Part shown: in pieces, positions 19,246 to 49,313 of the stretch
Position numbering within the stretch: the stretch's first letter is position 1
Layout of the letters: every line of letters starts with the position of its first letter
DNA from: Piscicola geometra
Taxonomy: Eukaryota > Annelida > Clitellata > Hirudinida > Piscicolidae
DNA: 64,000 nucleotides
Reading direction: 5' to 3'
Assembly (NCBI GenBank): GCA_943735955.1
Contig: OX030963.1
Coordinates: 6,451,811-6,515,810, forward strand
The notes under the pieces: model-generated
Database searches by the model: none
Told to the model about the DNA's origin: nothing
Seen by the model: the letters and a program-made list of their open reading frames with translations, nothing else
Program-made: the position numbers and the translations under genes

Positions 19246-22200
19246 ACCCACCAATCAAAATAAAGGTCAACTATGTCACGGCTGTGGTCAGCCTATCAGA
19301 GAGCAGTACATCTTGAAGGTGGATCCTGATTGGGTGTGGCATGTTACGTGCTTGAAGTGTCACGAGTGTCAGCACCCCCTCCACGAAATGACTTCATGTT
19401 ACGTCAAGGAAGGCAGGGTCTACTGCAAGTCGGACTATTCCAAGTGGGCATCGTTGTTGCTGTCGAGTTATTTAACGTTTTAAAGATGTGTATTCTTTTT
19501 TTTGTTGGTGGTTGCGTGTGCTCTTGTTGTTTTTTGTCGCTTTCTCAAACTAATTCATTTATCATACTGCTATTTCTCCTAGACTTTCAATCCATAGCAC
19601 ATCTCTTCATCTTTCAATTTTTTCATCTCTTCCTTTTCGTCCTTCTCACTCTCACTCTCTCAGACTATTCGCCGTCAAGTGCCAGGGCTGCGGCAAAGCG
19701 TGATGCGCTCACGTGACAAGGCGTACCACATGATCTGTTTCCGGTGCGCCATTTGCGACCGCCTCTTGGTGGCTGGTGACGAGTACTCCATCGACGGAGA
19801 CCGAGGCATCCTCTGTCGGAGGGATCACGAGAAACTGCACAGTGGAAACTGGCTTCTTCAAAATAGAAAATATGGCCGTTACCGTGCTAACCAGGAAGAA
19901 GATTATAAGTATTGCCAAGATAAAAAAAGTCGATTTGAAAATTGTAAGCTAGAATTGGAGTTGTTTGAGAAGAAGGGTAGAGACGAGGTTGAAGAATTTA
20001 CGAAGGATTTAAATCTGGTAACAAATCTCAAGGCCAATTTACAAAAGATAGAGCCAAACAATGATGATATTGGTAGTGAAGGTGGCAATAATGATAATGA
20101 TGAAGATGTTGATGATGTAGGTGGTGATTGTGATGATGAAGATATAGGTGATTGTGGTGAAAATAAAAACATTGGTGGCAGTTTTGGTGATGAAAAACTT
20201 TTTTTCAAGAAAAAATTGGACGCAGAAAAAATGGAAAAAGAAAAGAAGAAAAATAAAGAAATAATCCTGGAAAGAAAGAGTCAAGATGAAGATGATGATG
20301 GTAACGATGGTGATGATGAGAAAGATGATAAAGAAGAAGATGGTTATGATAATGATGAAGTATCCACTGATATGAATCAGACTGTATCCGGAAAGAATGG
20401 TGATGAAGACGAGGATAACAAAAATGAAGAAAGAAATAATAATTATATTAATGATAATATAGTTGTTGATGATGATAATGAAAGTGAAGAAAATGTAAAA
20501 TTAAGGCATAACAGTGTAAAAAAATTTGCAGGAGAAAACGATGCAGGTGTTGATGACGATGATGCTACTTATGATGATGATGGTAGTAGGAATGAACTAG
20601 ATACTGTGGATAATTCAAATAATTTTAACAACGATTTCTGCAAGTTAAATACGTTTGAAAATCACGTTGGTAACTCATGTAATGAAGGAGTTGGAAAGGA
20701 AAATCCTGAAAGCATGGAATTAACCCTCACGTCGTATCAAACCAGCACCATCACTTCTACCATCACCAACTACCTCACTAACACCACTAGCACTCCACCA
20801 ATCAGCACCAACCACACTGCACAAGAACCATCCCCCACCGTATATTTCACTTTGGATTACCAAGATGTTGGTGTTGATAGAAAAAACCTTTCGGAGATTG
20901 TTCTAGAAAAAGAAAAGAATGAAGTCTCAGAAGTCAAGGTAACAGCGAACACACACGAGGGGTACAAGCAGTCACCACTTTTTAAACACAAACAAGCTAA
21001 TAAGGTGTTGTAATTGCATGGGTTGTGAACTGAACTTGTTTGGATGTTTGATATTAATTTATTTTCATCTGATTTTTAACTTCTTTTTGAAAATCTCATT
21101 TACGTTATTTTAATCATCCATTCATCATTTATACACTATCCACCATCAAGCATTCACCACCACTCATCTTTCATCAACCATCCACCATCAATCATCACCC
21201 ATCCACCATCACCCATCACCCATTCACCATCACCCATTGTTATTTTATATATAAATTCAGAGTATTTTATTTTATTCTTATAAACATTTAGTGTTGTGAC
21301 ATTATTCTGGTCTCGAAGCTCATTTTGATTTACGCCACGTTAATAATATTCATCGTTTTATTGTATTGTATTGTATCACTCATCCATTACCACCTCATTC
21401 CCCATCACCCATTCCACATTACCACCCCATTACCCATCACCCATTCCCCATCACCCATTCCCTATCACCCATTCCCCATCACCCATTCCCCATCACCCAT
21501 CCACCTACACGACGTACCTCAATCCAATTTTTATCTCTCCAACTACTAACATATCTTTAAAATGTTTTTTGGTCATCCCTATTTCCAAAGCAACATCATC
21601 ACAACATTTTTTTCCTCACTCTCATTATCATCCCCTATTTCTCCAAAACTACCAGCATTTTTTCCCCTTCATCGTCATCCCCTTTGCCTTCTAAACTACC
21701 ACCACCATCACCACAATCACCGATACCACTTTCCTTACTACCACCACCACCCAGTCATACTTAGAGATACCCGGCAAACAACGCCAAGAGAGCAACCACG
21801 CGAACAAACACAAGACCACACGAATCAGAACTGTCCTCAACGAGAAACAACTGCACACTCTAAGGTGGCTTATGTGCCACTTATTGATGTGGCGCTGCTC
21901 TAAGCATGTTTTAAAAAGAATAAACAGAAACTTTTAAAAACATCAATGAACCAAACTCCAGGATTAAATGATATTAAACGGACCTTTTTCTTTCCATTCT
22001 TATAGAACATTTTTTCATAACTTTCTTTTAGTTGTATCACCTAATTAGCTCATAAACCTTATTTTATTCCAATTCAAAATTCCTTTTATCACATTTCCAA
22101 TATTCACTCATTCAACTTATTTAGTGCACTAGTCCTCTTATCCATGTTTCCCAACCCAACCCATTTCTCCACTCATTACTTACCCGTTTAAACCTCTCTT

Positions 22201-23495
22201 TTCATTTAACCCCTTCTCCACCTCTCTCCCTCCCAAGGACGTGCTATGGAGCGAACCCACGCCCAGATGCCCTGATGAAAGAGCAGTTGGTGGAAATGAC
22301 AGGTCTCAGCCCCAGAGTGATCAGGGTGTGGTTCCAGAACAAGAGGTTTGTGTGGCAGGTTTTGGCAAGTGGAAAGTGGGTGAAAAAGTATTTCGCGAGG
22401 AAGTTTGATGGGTGGAAATAAAGTGGTTTAGCGAAGTTGGAAGAAGTGGGGAAGTGGGTAGAAAGGGTTTGAAAAGAGTGGTTGGTGAGTTAGAAGGGTC
22501 AAAAGAAAAATAGGTGGTTTTTAAAATTGTACTAATTTCAATTTGAAAAAGTGTTGTGTCTATGAAAGTTGATGGTGGTCGGAGGAAGATTCGGACAAAC
22601 ATGATATAGGATATGAAAATGATCATGGAGATATTTCATAAAATTGGATTTTTGAACTTTTCTGTTTTTTTAGTGTGGATGGATGGATTGAGAATGGAAT
22701 GGATGGAACGGAAACTGGATTGGAAAATGGATAAATGAATTAACGCAAAGTTTGAAAGATGGATGGATTGAAGGATGAATAGTTAAATATATGAAAAGCA
22801 AGATTAGTTCGTGCATGCATTCTTGTATGGATAAATGGATAGATGATGGTTTAGATAATGAAATATGTGATGGTGGCTATGGGATATGTTATCAGTCTTA
22901 TCACTATACATCCTTATCAACCACTACTACTAAGAATTCCACTAAAAATCTAAGTCAACGTTAGCGCTACCAAGAATGGAAAGTCAATTCTGAATGTTTG
23001 CAATTAAATTTTTAACAACAACCACCCCCACCACACAACAATAGCAAAAATATGACCAAAAAAAACAAAGAGCATTCACTAAAACAAAGAGCAACAACAG
23101 AATTATTTAAAACTAAAAAATATATACAACATCAAAACAATCACTACAACAACAACAACGTCAACAGATGCAAAGACAAGAAGAGGCAATTGTTAGGAAA
23201 ACAAGGTGATGATAATGATTCTAGCCACCCTTCGGAAGACGTTCAACAACAAAAACAACAACAAACGTCTTCGCAATTAGCATGTTTACAGCAGCAACAA
23301 CAACAAAACCAACAACTACCTTCTATTCTCCAGCCACCACAACATCTTTCAATACAACAATTACAGTATTATCAACAACAACAACACCAACAAAACTACC
23401 CTACTTCTCCACCAACCCTCCTCCTCCCACCACCACCATCATCATCGTCACTGACCCTCTCTCCACAAACATTCGAAAATGATTCGTCAATTTAA
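19246..23495 (+). CDS. Isl1: Islet-type LIM-homeodomain transcription factor with acidic insertion and LIM2 frame lesion
   Basis: Nuclear DNA-binding regulator. Inferred exons are about 19246-19443, 19664-20938, 21755-21864, 22238-22345 and 23168-23495; phases agree at every join. LIM1 runs from CHGCGQPI to YCKSDYSK and matches Islet. LIM2 (from [11 protein letters not shown]) loses frame near 19698 and resumes as [20 protein letters not shown] (19700-19759), 19 nt short of the family spacing. The homeodomain is split over two exons: [18 protein letters not shown] (21811-21864), then [20 protein letters not shown] (22239-22298) through [10 protein letters not shown] (22317-22345). CKDKKR follows at 23169, with a Q-rich tail. 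Between LIM2 and the homeodomain is a roughly 370-residue D/N/E/K-rich insert (19880-20938). ISL1 and ISL2 types cannot be separated here. The true start is upstream and uncertain. Confidence 0.85.
19664..19760 (+). other. Isl1: Second LIM domain with 19-nt deficit
   Basis: The exon opens in the correct phase (AA from 19443 plus A gives Lys) and reads [12 protein letters not shown] before TGA at 19701-19703. The frame starting two bases into that window reads [16 protein letters not shown], the expected LIM2 continuation. Islet LIM2 domains have 18 residues (54 nt) between the second zinc Cys and the His. Here there are 35 nt, so exactly 19 nt are missing. The segment usually reading like FSKNDF is the part lost. 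Confidence 0.7.
21371..21510 (+). repeat. Short minisatellite in an Islet intron
   Basis: Tandem copies of a CCCATTCC(C)CATCA unit of about 15 bp between Islet exons 20938 and 21755. The plus strand is almost free of G, as in other introns of this window. A related CACCATCACCCAT array lies at 21130-21240. Confidence 0.7.
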
Positions 23496-24029
23496 AATAA
23501 AAATGCATTGAAAATCGTAACTGAAAAAACTTTTTGAAATTTACTGAAATAACTGACAAAAGAGCAAAAAAGTGGAGCAACAATATTCAAAACAACTACA
23601 CTGCTTTCTTTTTTCTTGCCACCTCCTTTATAAATCTTCCACCATACGTCGGTTTACTTCCGGTAAACACCATTTCCGGTATAGTCATCACGTGATGAAT
23701 GCAGGAATGACATCATAATGGAGTTGTAGCAACAACAATCACTAAAAACTCGTGTCTCAAGCCTCATGGAATTTATTAGTCCTCTTTGTTAAAACAACAA
23801 GCTTGAGGTCTCATAGCTTTTATCCACATCAGAAATGCTAAGTCATCATTATCCTCTCCGTCATCACCTCCATCACAAAACCTCCACCACAACCATTACC
23901 AACTTGTTCACTTTCACCCTCCTTTCTGCCATCATCATCATTACCACTAACGTCATTACCATTGCCGTCACAACCAGTATCATTATCATGATCCTCATGA
24001 TCCTCATCGTCATTATCATCGTTATCATC
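23496..24029. other. Islet 3' flank
   Basis: No gene seen. AAAATAAAAATG directly after the stop may include a polyadenylation signal (AATAAA at 23497-23502), but it is too close to be convincing. Confidence 0.3.
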
Positions 24030-24043
24030 ATCATCATAATCAC

Positions 24044-24107
<64 letters not shown>

Positions 24108-24130
24108 GTCATCACCATCATCATCACCAC

Positions 24131-24220
<90 letters not shown>

Positions 24221-24231
24221 CACCATCATCT

Positions 24232-24280
<49 letters not shown>

Positions 24281-24282
24281 GA
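24030..24282 (+). repeat. (ATC)n microsatellite
   Basis: About 250 bp of ATC repeat with CACC and GTC interruptions. Poly-Ile and poly-Met frames across it are artefacts. Confidence 0.9.
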
Positions 24283-24852
24283 CTTCAAAGTTTCTATTTT
24301 CTCTCATTATTCTTAATCCCTGAGAAATGAACACGTGTGGCAAAATCCCCTTGTTCTAAAAATAGAAGTGTTCTAATTCTTTGAACCAACATCACACACA
24401 TCACATGTCCGCCATTGGTTTGTTCAAGATATTAAGAGACAGTCTAGATTTTCAAAACTTTTCATTAAAGTGTTTTTTCTAGTTTTTTGAAAGATAAATT
24501 TAATTTTAAAGCTGTGAATAAAAATAAAAAGTTGAATTTGTTTTTCAATTAATACAATTAAAAATTAATAAAACACAAAAACGACTAAAAAAAAATAAAG
24601 AAAACTAAAACTTCCAACTACTTATGAAAGGCATATGCATAGTATGACACGTCATGTGGTTTACAACGTCACAACCGGAAACGGAAATATGGCCACTGCA
24701 TCCACCCACTTCCGCTTGCCGACTTGTGTGGTGACGTCTTTGTGTGTGTATAATTGTATGTGTTGTTGTATGTTACTATGCGAGTATTTCAAGGTGTTTT
24801 TGTATGTATTGTAGTATGTTTGTATGTATTTTATTGGGTACTTGTGTTTTAA

Positions 24853-24977
24853 ATATCACATATAACGCGCACTTTTTGAACTCTGAAGCTTGTTTTTTAT
24901 AATAAAATAAAAAAAAGTAAAACTTTTTTTGGTGTACCTTCAACATGAATGCATGGGTGCGCTTTATACATGGTGTT
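24853..24977. mobile_element. 125-bp MITE flanked by TTAA
   Basis: TTAA lies directly on both sides (24849-24852 and 24978-24981). The inward ends are ATATCACATATAACGCGCAC and, inverted, AACACCATGTATAAAGCGCA. The TTAA duplication is typical of piggyBac-like and some other cut-and-paste transposons. It belongs to the same family as 18704-18888. Confidence 0.6.
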
Positions 24978-25310
24978 TTAAGGTATTTTGTAAAATATCG
25001 AAGTCTTGATGCAGATGTTTTACAAAATACTTGAAGCGTATTTACTAGACAATATAGGACAATGGAATAAAATGAAACACAATGCAAAAAATAGAATAAA
25101 AGCAAAGTCAATAATGAAAAATTCTACAGCAATAACAATGGGATTGAAGTCGCGTTGAAAAACTTCCAAGTCACATACAACAAAAATATATAAAAGTTTT
25201 AATTAATGTATAAAAAAATATTTTACTTTAAAAAAATTCTTTTTCCTATTTATAAACTTAAAAAGACATTTATTTAGTGGGAAATGCGCGTAATAGCGCC
25301 TGTGGCGAAT

Positions 25311-25988
25311 TCATGTAGAGGCATTGGCTGCTTTGAAATACTCGAGTGTCTTGGAGTGGATAGCGTGGTGGAGAGAGTTGTAGTGCATGGGTTGGTGGTT
25401 TTCAGAAAAACTATAAATTATAGGATAAGGTAAGGGAACTGGTTAAGGTGTTGCAATGGAGGGGTTGATAGTGAAAAAAGAAACTAGAAAGTTGAGATTC
25501 AAGAATGGTAGAATAATGGAAAAAAACTATATATAAAAAGCAATCGTGGTAAAAGAAGGAGTGAGTTTTGATCTTAGTTTTAGCTAGTGAGTTTGCGATA
25601 AAAAGAAATATAAAAATTAAAAAAAAATAAAAATAATATGATAAAATAAATAGATTTAAAAAATATATTTTATTTAAAATAACGCAATATGTTCGAAAAA
25701 AAAACTTTAAAAAAACAAAAAATAAACATACAAGATGGAAAAAATATCAACAATGCAACACAAGAAAGAACAAGGAAACAATGTAAGTTCATAAAAAACA
25801 CATGAGAACAAGGATTAAAAAGAACCTGAAAACAAAAGAAAAACAGCAACACACAAAAACAAATAGGTCTAGCAGGCATTGATCTTAATACCTGCATTGG
25901 CTGGCTATTAGGGAAGGGAGGTTGTGATAGAAGCTCTGCAGAAAGATTGCTTGTGGTTCGGCGAAGAAATGAAATGTGGCTTCAATTA
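25311..25988 (-). CDS. Candidate last two exons of an unrecognised gene
   Basis: Two minus-strand segments look coding. Exon 25892-25988 follows acceptor CCACCTAG and reads IEATFHFFAEPQAIFLQSFY and on to IASQC, ending in AG|GTATTA. Exon 25311-25410 follows acceptor TTTATAG and reads FSENHQPMHYNSLHHAIHSK, ending KAANAST and TGA. The phases agree (AG plus T gives Ser). The composition is protein-like, unlike the repeats around it. I cannot name the family and found no sure upstream exon. It could be a chance join. Confidence 0.35.
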
Positions 25989-26492
25989 CTAGGTGGTATA
26001 ATTATTAATTCTTTTAATTTGAAATAATTAAAATTAAGTAATAAACTTATAAAAATATTATTAATTTTTGAGCTTCGCAATGGTACAAAAATATTATTCA
26101 TTATAAAATGGAGATGATAAAACTAAGTTAAAATAAGAAAACGGCACGAGAGACTGCTAATGACGCATGTTATGATAGGTGCAGAGAGGAGGGAAGAAGG
26201 GGAAGTGATGGCTCAGCGTATGTTTTGAAGGATTTGAAGTGTTTGTTCTAGCATGCATGCATCCACTTTCGAGCTTGTCATTCATTCCAAAATTCACCTT
26301 TACGAATTAATTCATCTATTTACCCATTCTTTCATTTATCATATGTCCGTCTCTAATCCTTGCATTCATCCAAACATAAATTTTTATAAAAAATTTGTTT
26401 ATTCATTTAATTTATTCGTTTTTCCATTAACTAATTAATCTGACAAGATATTTCAATAAATTCTTTTCTTAATTTGTGCCCATGGGTGAATG

Positions 26493-27200
26493 CAGTGGTG
26501 CAACCCCCCCCCTCCCAGCCCAATTCGAAGGGTCTCACAATTTTTCTAAAATCGACGAGTTTTTTTGGTGAGAGGTAATGAATTTTTCAATATGCCATTG
26601 GACAATTGTATTTTCTCTGGATGGCCATCGGACCATATATATATCATATCATCTCATATATCAACACAGAACATAGAGATCCAACCAAAATGACACTAAC
26701 ATGTCACAAATTCTGAGAAAAAATAGAGCACCTCTAGACCTAAACTACACTTTTAAATCTTTACACTTATTATATGTACATTTTTCCAGCCATGACACAG
26801 TATATATAGAGCAACGCAGTAGGACAAAGTAACTCTCGAGCTTTCAGAATTATCCAATCTTCATGGAAAGGATGCTAAAACTGTGTAAAGACAGCTCAAA
26901 ATCACATCAACACATCAAGTTTACATGCGGATCAGTCTGATCTCATTCATGTATTGAACTGCAAGAACTCTTTTGAGCCACAAGCCTTCAGCCCGAGTTG
27001 CACTATATGCTCGATGTTGCTCTGATTCTGCCAGTTACTCCATCAGATGCAGAAAGAGCATTTTCTAAACTTCGGCTTATTAAAATTCGTCTTAGGACGA
27101 CTGTATCTGCTCATCGTTTGCAAAGCTACTGCACTTTTTCCAGTAAATTAAATAGTGGAAAGATTTTCACAAACTGATCGAAAAATTATTTTGTAACTGA
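26493..27200 (+). mobile_element. Remnant of an hAT-family DNA transposon
   Basis: The left edge CAGTGGTGCAACC resembles hAT terminal sequences. The coding remnant of the transposase C-terminus is at 26977-27177. The middle is decayed and no matching right end was found, so the element is degraded or truncated. Confidence 0.5.
26977..27177 (+). pseudogene. hAT transposase C-terminal dimerisation domain fragment
   Basis: A 66-residue open stretch after a TGA at 26974 reads LQPELHYMLDVALILPVTPS, then DAERAFSKLRLIKIRLRT, and ends KIFTN and TGA. The pattern S/D-x-ER-x-FS-x-L-x-x-IK-x-x-LR is the hallmark of the hAT dimerisation region, best matched by animal zinc-finger-MYM/DUF4371-type transposases. 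The N-terminal zinc finger and the catalytic RNase-H-like part are missing, so this is a fossil. Confidence 0.7.
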
Positions 27201-27462
27201 GAACACATCTAAATTTAGTTTAAACTATATATTTGAAAAAAAACAGAGCGGGAAGTGTGACGTACTTCTGTGCAGTAAGAAATCATAAATAAATTTATTC
27301 AAACCACATTTATTAAAAGATAAATAAATTTCAATTGCAATTGCTACCGATGCCCTAGTAACCCATAAGCAAGAATTGAAAAGTGGTCTATAATCCCGTT
27401 TGGGCAATGCTCCAATTTGTTAAAAATACTCATTTAAAAAAATGATAATATGCCTATTTATT

Positions 27463-27610
27463 AGGCGCAAAAGCAAGCAACAGACGAGCGACACACACGA
27501 TATCCGTCGTGAAACACGCAGCTTATACACTTGGTATATGATAGCCATCGAACTGGCGACCTTTGAATTGTAGGTCTAACAAGCTACCATTTAAGCCAAC
27601 CCACTTGCCG
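27463..27610 (-). repeat. tRNA-derived SINE, second family
   Basis: On the minus strand it begins GGCAAGTGGGTTGGCTTAAA, then TGGTAGCTTG and the B-box region GGTCGCCAGTTCGATGGC, followed by a body with TATACCAAGTGTATAAGC. The copies at 56086-56307 and 59058-59229 share the layout and body motifs (ACACTAGGTA and cytosine-rich CGACGTAC on the plus strand). Confidence 0.55.
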
Positions 27611-28590
27611 AAAAGGTAATAAGCTAGTTTTGTCATAATCTTTACCACAATAAATTATTCCCATTTATTGAGTAACCTCTAAAACCTCTGAATACTGTCT
27701 AAAACATCTTAGATTTCACAAAAATGTTTATTGCTATCAACGAAACAATATTAAAAACTGTACAACATTGAGTTCAACATTTATTTTTTTAATTTTGAAT
27801 ATACGATGTGTATTATACACCTGCCAAAAAAATTAAGAAAAATGAATAAAAAAGTTTAAATAAACTTTTAATTTATAAAAATCGAAATATCTCATAAATA
27901 ATTTTCATATAAAGTCCAGTATTTCTGTTGCTTTGCCTTCAAACAAATTCACAAAAGCAGTTTTTTCAAAAGATCGGTGTATCGCAATTGCGCTCATAGT
28001 ATAGGCAACCTTTAAGGTTATACTGGTGTGTTAGAGACTTTCAAGGGTTCGTGTGGAAGCTCTGGTCTTTGGAGCCAAAGGTTTTCGGTTTGTTTAACCA
28101 TTTTAATCGATCGAATTGACGTTTTCTTAACGGGTTAGAAACGTCAAAATACTCTTAATTTTATTTTTAAATTTAAATGTTATAAAAAAGAGATATTTGT
28201 TTCAGTAGCATTCAAAGTCAAAATCATCCAAAAGTTTACTTAGGGTTTAAAACTACAATTTCTGTTTTAGCGTTAAATTAAGTTTAATGATATTTTTACA
28301 TTTTTAATTCAGAGGCATTAGATTGGAGCCGGCAATAAAGAGTGGGCTTTTCTTAACACGCTTTCGTTTTTATATCAAGAACGTTTGCTGTCTGATTAAG
28401 AGCATTGCATGAATCTATTTATTTAAATTCTACTTTTCCATTCGTCATTCACTTTCCTTCTACATTCCATTCATCTTGTAGTTTAGACACACTTGTGAAT
28501 CTTTTAAGCCGCTGAAGAAGATTTCACCGCTTAAGTAGAGATTTGTGTTTTAATGTTTGCTCGCGTGGCTGATGTGAGATGTGTGTGTTA
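27611..28590. other. AT-rich intergenic DNA
   Basis: No gene or clear repeat recognised. Confidence 0.4.
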
Positions 28591-28592
28591 GT

Positions 28593-28832
<240 letters not shown>

Positions 28833-29204
28833 TCCATCTTTAGTATAAACGAGCAGCCACAAACACGGAAACTACACATAAACACACACACATAAGACGC
28901 ATTAGTGATGACAACAATCACAACCTCTCAAAACATACGTCAGTAACTATCCAAGCTCATCTATTCGTCCTTCCACCTCTCTATTTATCCATTCATCCAT
29001 CTATCTATACATATATTCTTTTCTATTTTACATCTACTTGTAACCTTTCATAAACACTGAGTTTTCACTCACTGAATCCACCGTATTCTTTATTTTGAGA
29101 GAATCTAACCTATTTGTGAACCCATTCATACAATATACCACTTGAATAGCTTTTCATCTACCGTCCAAACAGCAACCTACCAATCCATTACCTTCCCATT
29201 CACT

Positions 29205-29385
29205 ACCAACCCATCCACTACCCACCCATCCACTACCCAACCATCCACTACCCAACCATCCACTACCCAACCATCTACTACCCACCCATCCACTTCCAAC
29301 CCATCCACTACCCAACCATCCACTACCCAACCATCTACTACCCACCCATTCACTTCCAACCCATCCACTACCCAACCATCTAAGA
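29205..29385 (+). repeat. 15-bp minisatellite
   Basis: About twelve copies of CCATCCACTACCCAA with variants (CCATCTACTACCCAC, CCATCCACTTCCAAC). The Thr/Ser/Pro frame through it is a consequence of the unit length. Confidence 0.85.
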
Positions 29386-29399
29386 CAATATATAGTGTA

Positions 29400-30716
29400 A
29401 CCACGACACTAGCAAGAGCTTAAATAATTAAGGCCTGTTATAAATCATGGACCATCCCATGAAACAACGTGTTGTAAAGAAATAACATTTGTAATGTAGA
29501 AACAACGAAAAATTAATTAAATAAAAAAAAAATAATTTTTTATTAAAAAAAAACATTTTTGAAAAAATATGAATAAATTAAATTTAAAATATATTTTTAA
29601 AAAGAATGGTATTAAGTAAAATTATTTAGAAAATTTTTTATTAATTAATAGTTGAAGATAATTAAAGTTTCAAGTTTATTGAAAAAAATAAATGTTCCTT
29701 TTTGGAATAAAATGATAATAATGATAATAAACTTTAAAAAAAATTTATAAACAATTATTTTTATTTATAAATCTTTAATAAATTTTCTTTGTACTCATTT
29801 TTTCATATTTTTTTATCCCTTTTTTCAACCGTCATTCAATTTCACTTTTGAATTTTATTTCATCCACCCTCCATCCACTTCCTTATCCACCCTTCACCCA
29901 TGCTCCATCCACCTTCTCACCTACTTTTTTCTCTTTATTCCGCAGATCTTTGTACATTTCTTTCACTTCTTTTTCATTTTCAATTTTACACTCATTCTCT
30001 TTTCTTTATTTTTTCTTATTTATCCTTTTTTTCCACCATTTCTTTCTACCTTCTTTCCACCGTTCCATCCTTCCATCCATCCATCCTTTCTTCCCTCTTA
30101 TCTGATCACTCTTCGCATCCATCCATCTTCTACAAAATTGTCAAATTTTTTAAACAAAGTTTTATTTACCTGATATTGCCACCACAAATCCGTTATCAGT
30201 CACTAGTTTCTCTTTTTTTTATCATGAATTCAATATCATCTACTCATTCTTCTTTTTATTTTCATTTCCCTTTCTTTCTTTCCTTTCTTCTTTTCTTTCC
30301 ATCCACGTTTCTTCACATTCCATCTTTTCCACCACGCTTGTTTTAATCTTTCTTTTACTCTTTTACCTCTTTCCTCATCTCCCAACCATCCCTGCCTCCA
30401 TTCATCATCACGTGACTTTGTTATGACGTCACGGTGTAGCTGGAAGGTCAGCCTAATGGCCACATATAACATTTTAATTATTTAGTACGTTCTTAATTGA
30501 GCAGACATTAGGTTGTGGTTGTGATAATGATTTGATGGGTCTACTTTTTACTACTCTCTTTTGAAGCACCAACATATCTCTACAACTCCTTCTTTCCTTT
30601 CCCCATCCAGCTATACAGCATTGCCACATCTCCCTAACAGTTCTGAGTGCAATACGGTGTTCTGTTGATTCCGTAAAGAAGCGAGTGATTTTGTGACGTT
30701 GTACAAGTAGGAGTGG
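29400..30716. other. AT-rich then pyrimidine-rich intergenic DNA
   Basis: 29400-29800 is very AT-rich. 29820-30390 is T/C-rich with CATCCATC blocks. On the minus strand, 30475-30690 reads as a protein-like segment (HKITRFFTESTEHRIALRTV, then EMWQCCIAGWGKERR), but no good acceptor was found, so I do not call it an exon. Confidence 0.3.
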
Positions 30717-31705
<989 letters not shown>

Positions 31706-32786
31706 ATTGTATTAGTTCGAACTCAATCACCTCAAATATAAATTTCAGTCTGTTTATACAAGCAAAACTCACACAAACACATCATCAAAATCATCATCAT
31801 CATCATCGTCGGCATTTGGTCCGCCGTGATTTGAGGGTGCTGTTGACGTATAAACCCCTGCTTGTCTTGCTACTACTACTACTACTACTACTACTACAAC
31901 TACTACTATTACTACTACTATTATTAAAACTATTAAAATTATTAATTATGAAGTTTTATAACCACTCATACAACTACTGCTACTACTTCGACTAAATGTT
32001 ATAGCGCGTAAATTAAATTTCCGTAAATTCTTTTAATCCTAATCAGACGGATGGCTGCATGTCAGAAATGGCAGTTTGATAAGACGTGCGTGTCTGCATG
32101 CCAGTGTATCTATCTCTTCATGTATTTGTGTATTACTAGCTTTGTGTATACGTTTATAAATGTACATATAATTATATCAATGTTTTTTCATATCAATTTA
32201 GTTATAATATTTTATTCTAAATGTAAATAAATAAAAAATAGTAAAAATAAAAAAAAATGAATATGAAAAAGAAAAAATAGTAAAAATGAGAATAAATTAA
32301 AGAAATAAAAATAAAACTTGTGAAAAATCATATTTTCAATCTCCAAAACTCGAATCTCTTAAATGTTTAATGGCACTCGAGCAAGCCTCAGTGCTTGTTC
32401 GAATTGAGACTTCTAGTTGTCTGTTTTTGTAGACAGACACATTGAACGATAAGCATGCGTTTTACGTTAGAAAGAGAATGATTTGACTTCATGTACGGAT
32501 GTCTTGATGGGAGATATAGATGGGTGTTTATTAAAAATTATATTATTAGAATGAATAATTAAATAGATAACTGTGTTGAATATTATGTTTCAAGATAAAT
32601 AACTATTGCTATACAAAAGTAAAATATGCTATTTTAAATAGTTTGAAGGAATTCTTCATATATTTCACCGAAAGAGTTAAATCCTCAAACAACACCATTA
32701 CTCTCACCCCATTTTTTATACCCATTCTCACATCCACTATCACATCCACTCACATCCACTCTCAACACTCCCTTCGATCAGACCAC
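31706..32786. other. DHX34 3' flank
   Basis: Contains a short (CTA)n array at 31868-31920 and AT-rich DNA. On the minus strand 31780-31880 reads QAGVYTSTAPSNHGGPNADD with an acidic end, which may be coding but is isolated. No confident polyadenylation site was assigned. Confidence 0.3.
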
Positions 32787-49053
<16,267 letters not shown>

Positions 49054-49313
49054 TTTTTATAATTCAAGCATTAACTTGAGTGCTAGCAAAAATCCACTTT
49101 TCAGACTACTAAATCCAAAAAGTGGATTGTTGTACCAAATTTATAATTTATAAATTAAATTTTCATAAAAAATAAATAAAATAGAATGGAAAACAATTTA
49201 ATACATTTGAACATCTTATTCTGGCATTTATAATGTTTATGAAATCTTTGAAACTCATTTGAATGCAATCAAGGCTTGTAGAAAGTGAGATAGCTATGTT
49301 GCGGTGAAAAAAA

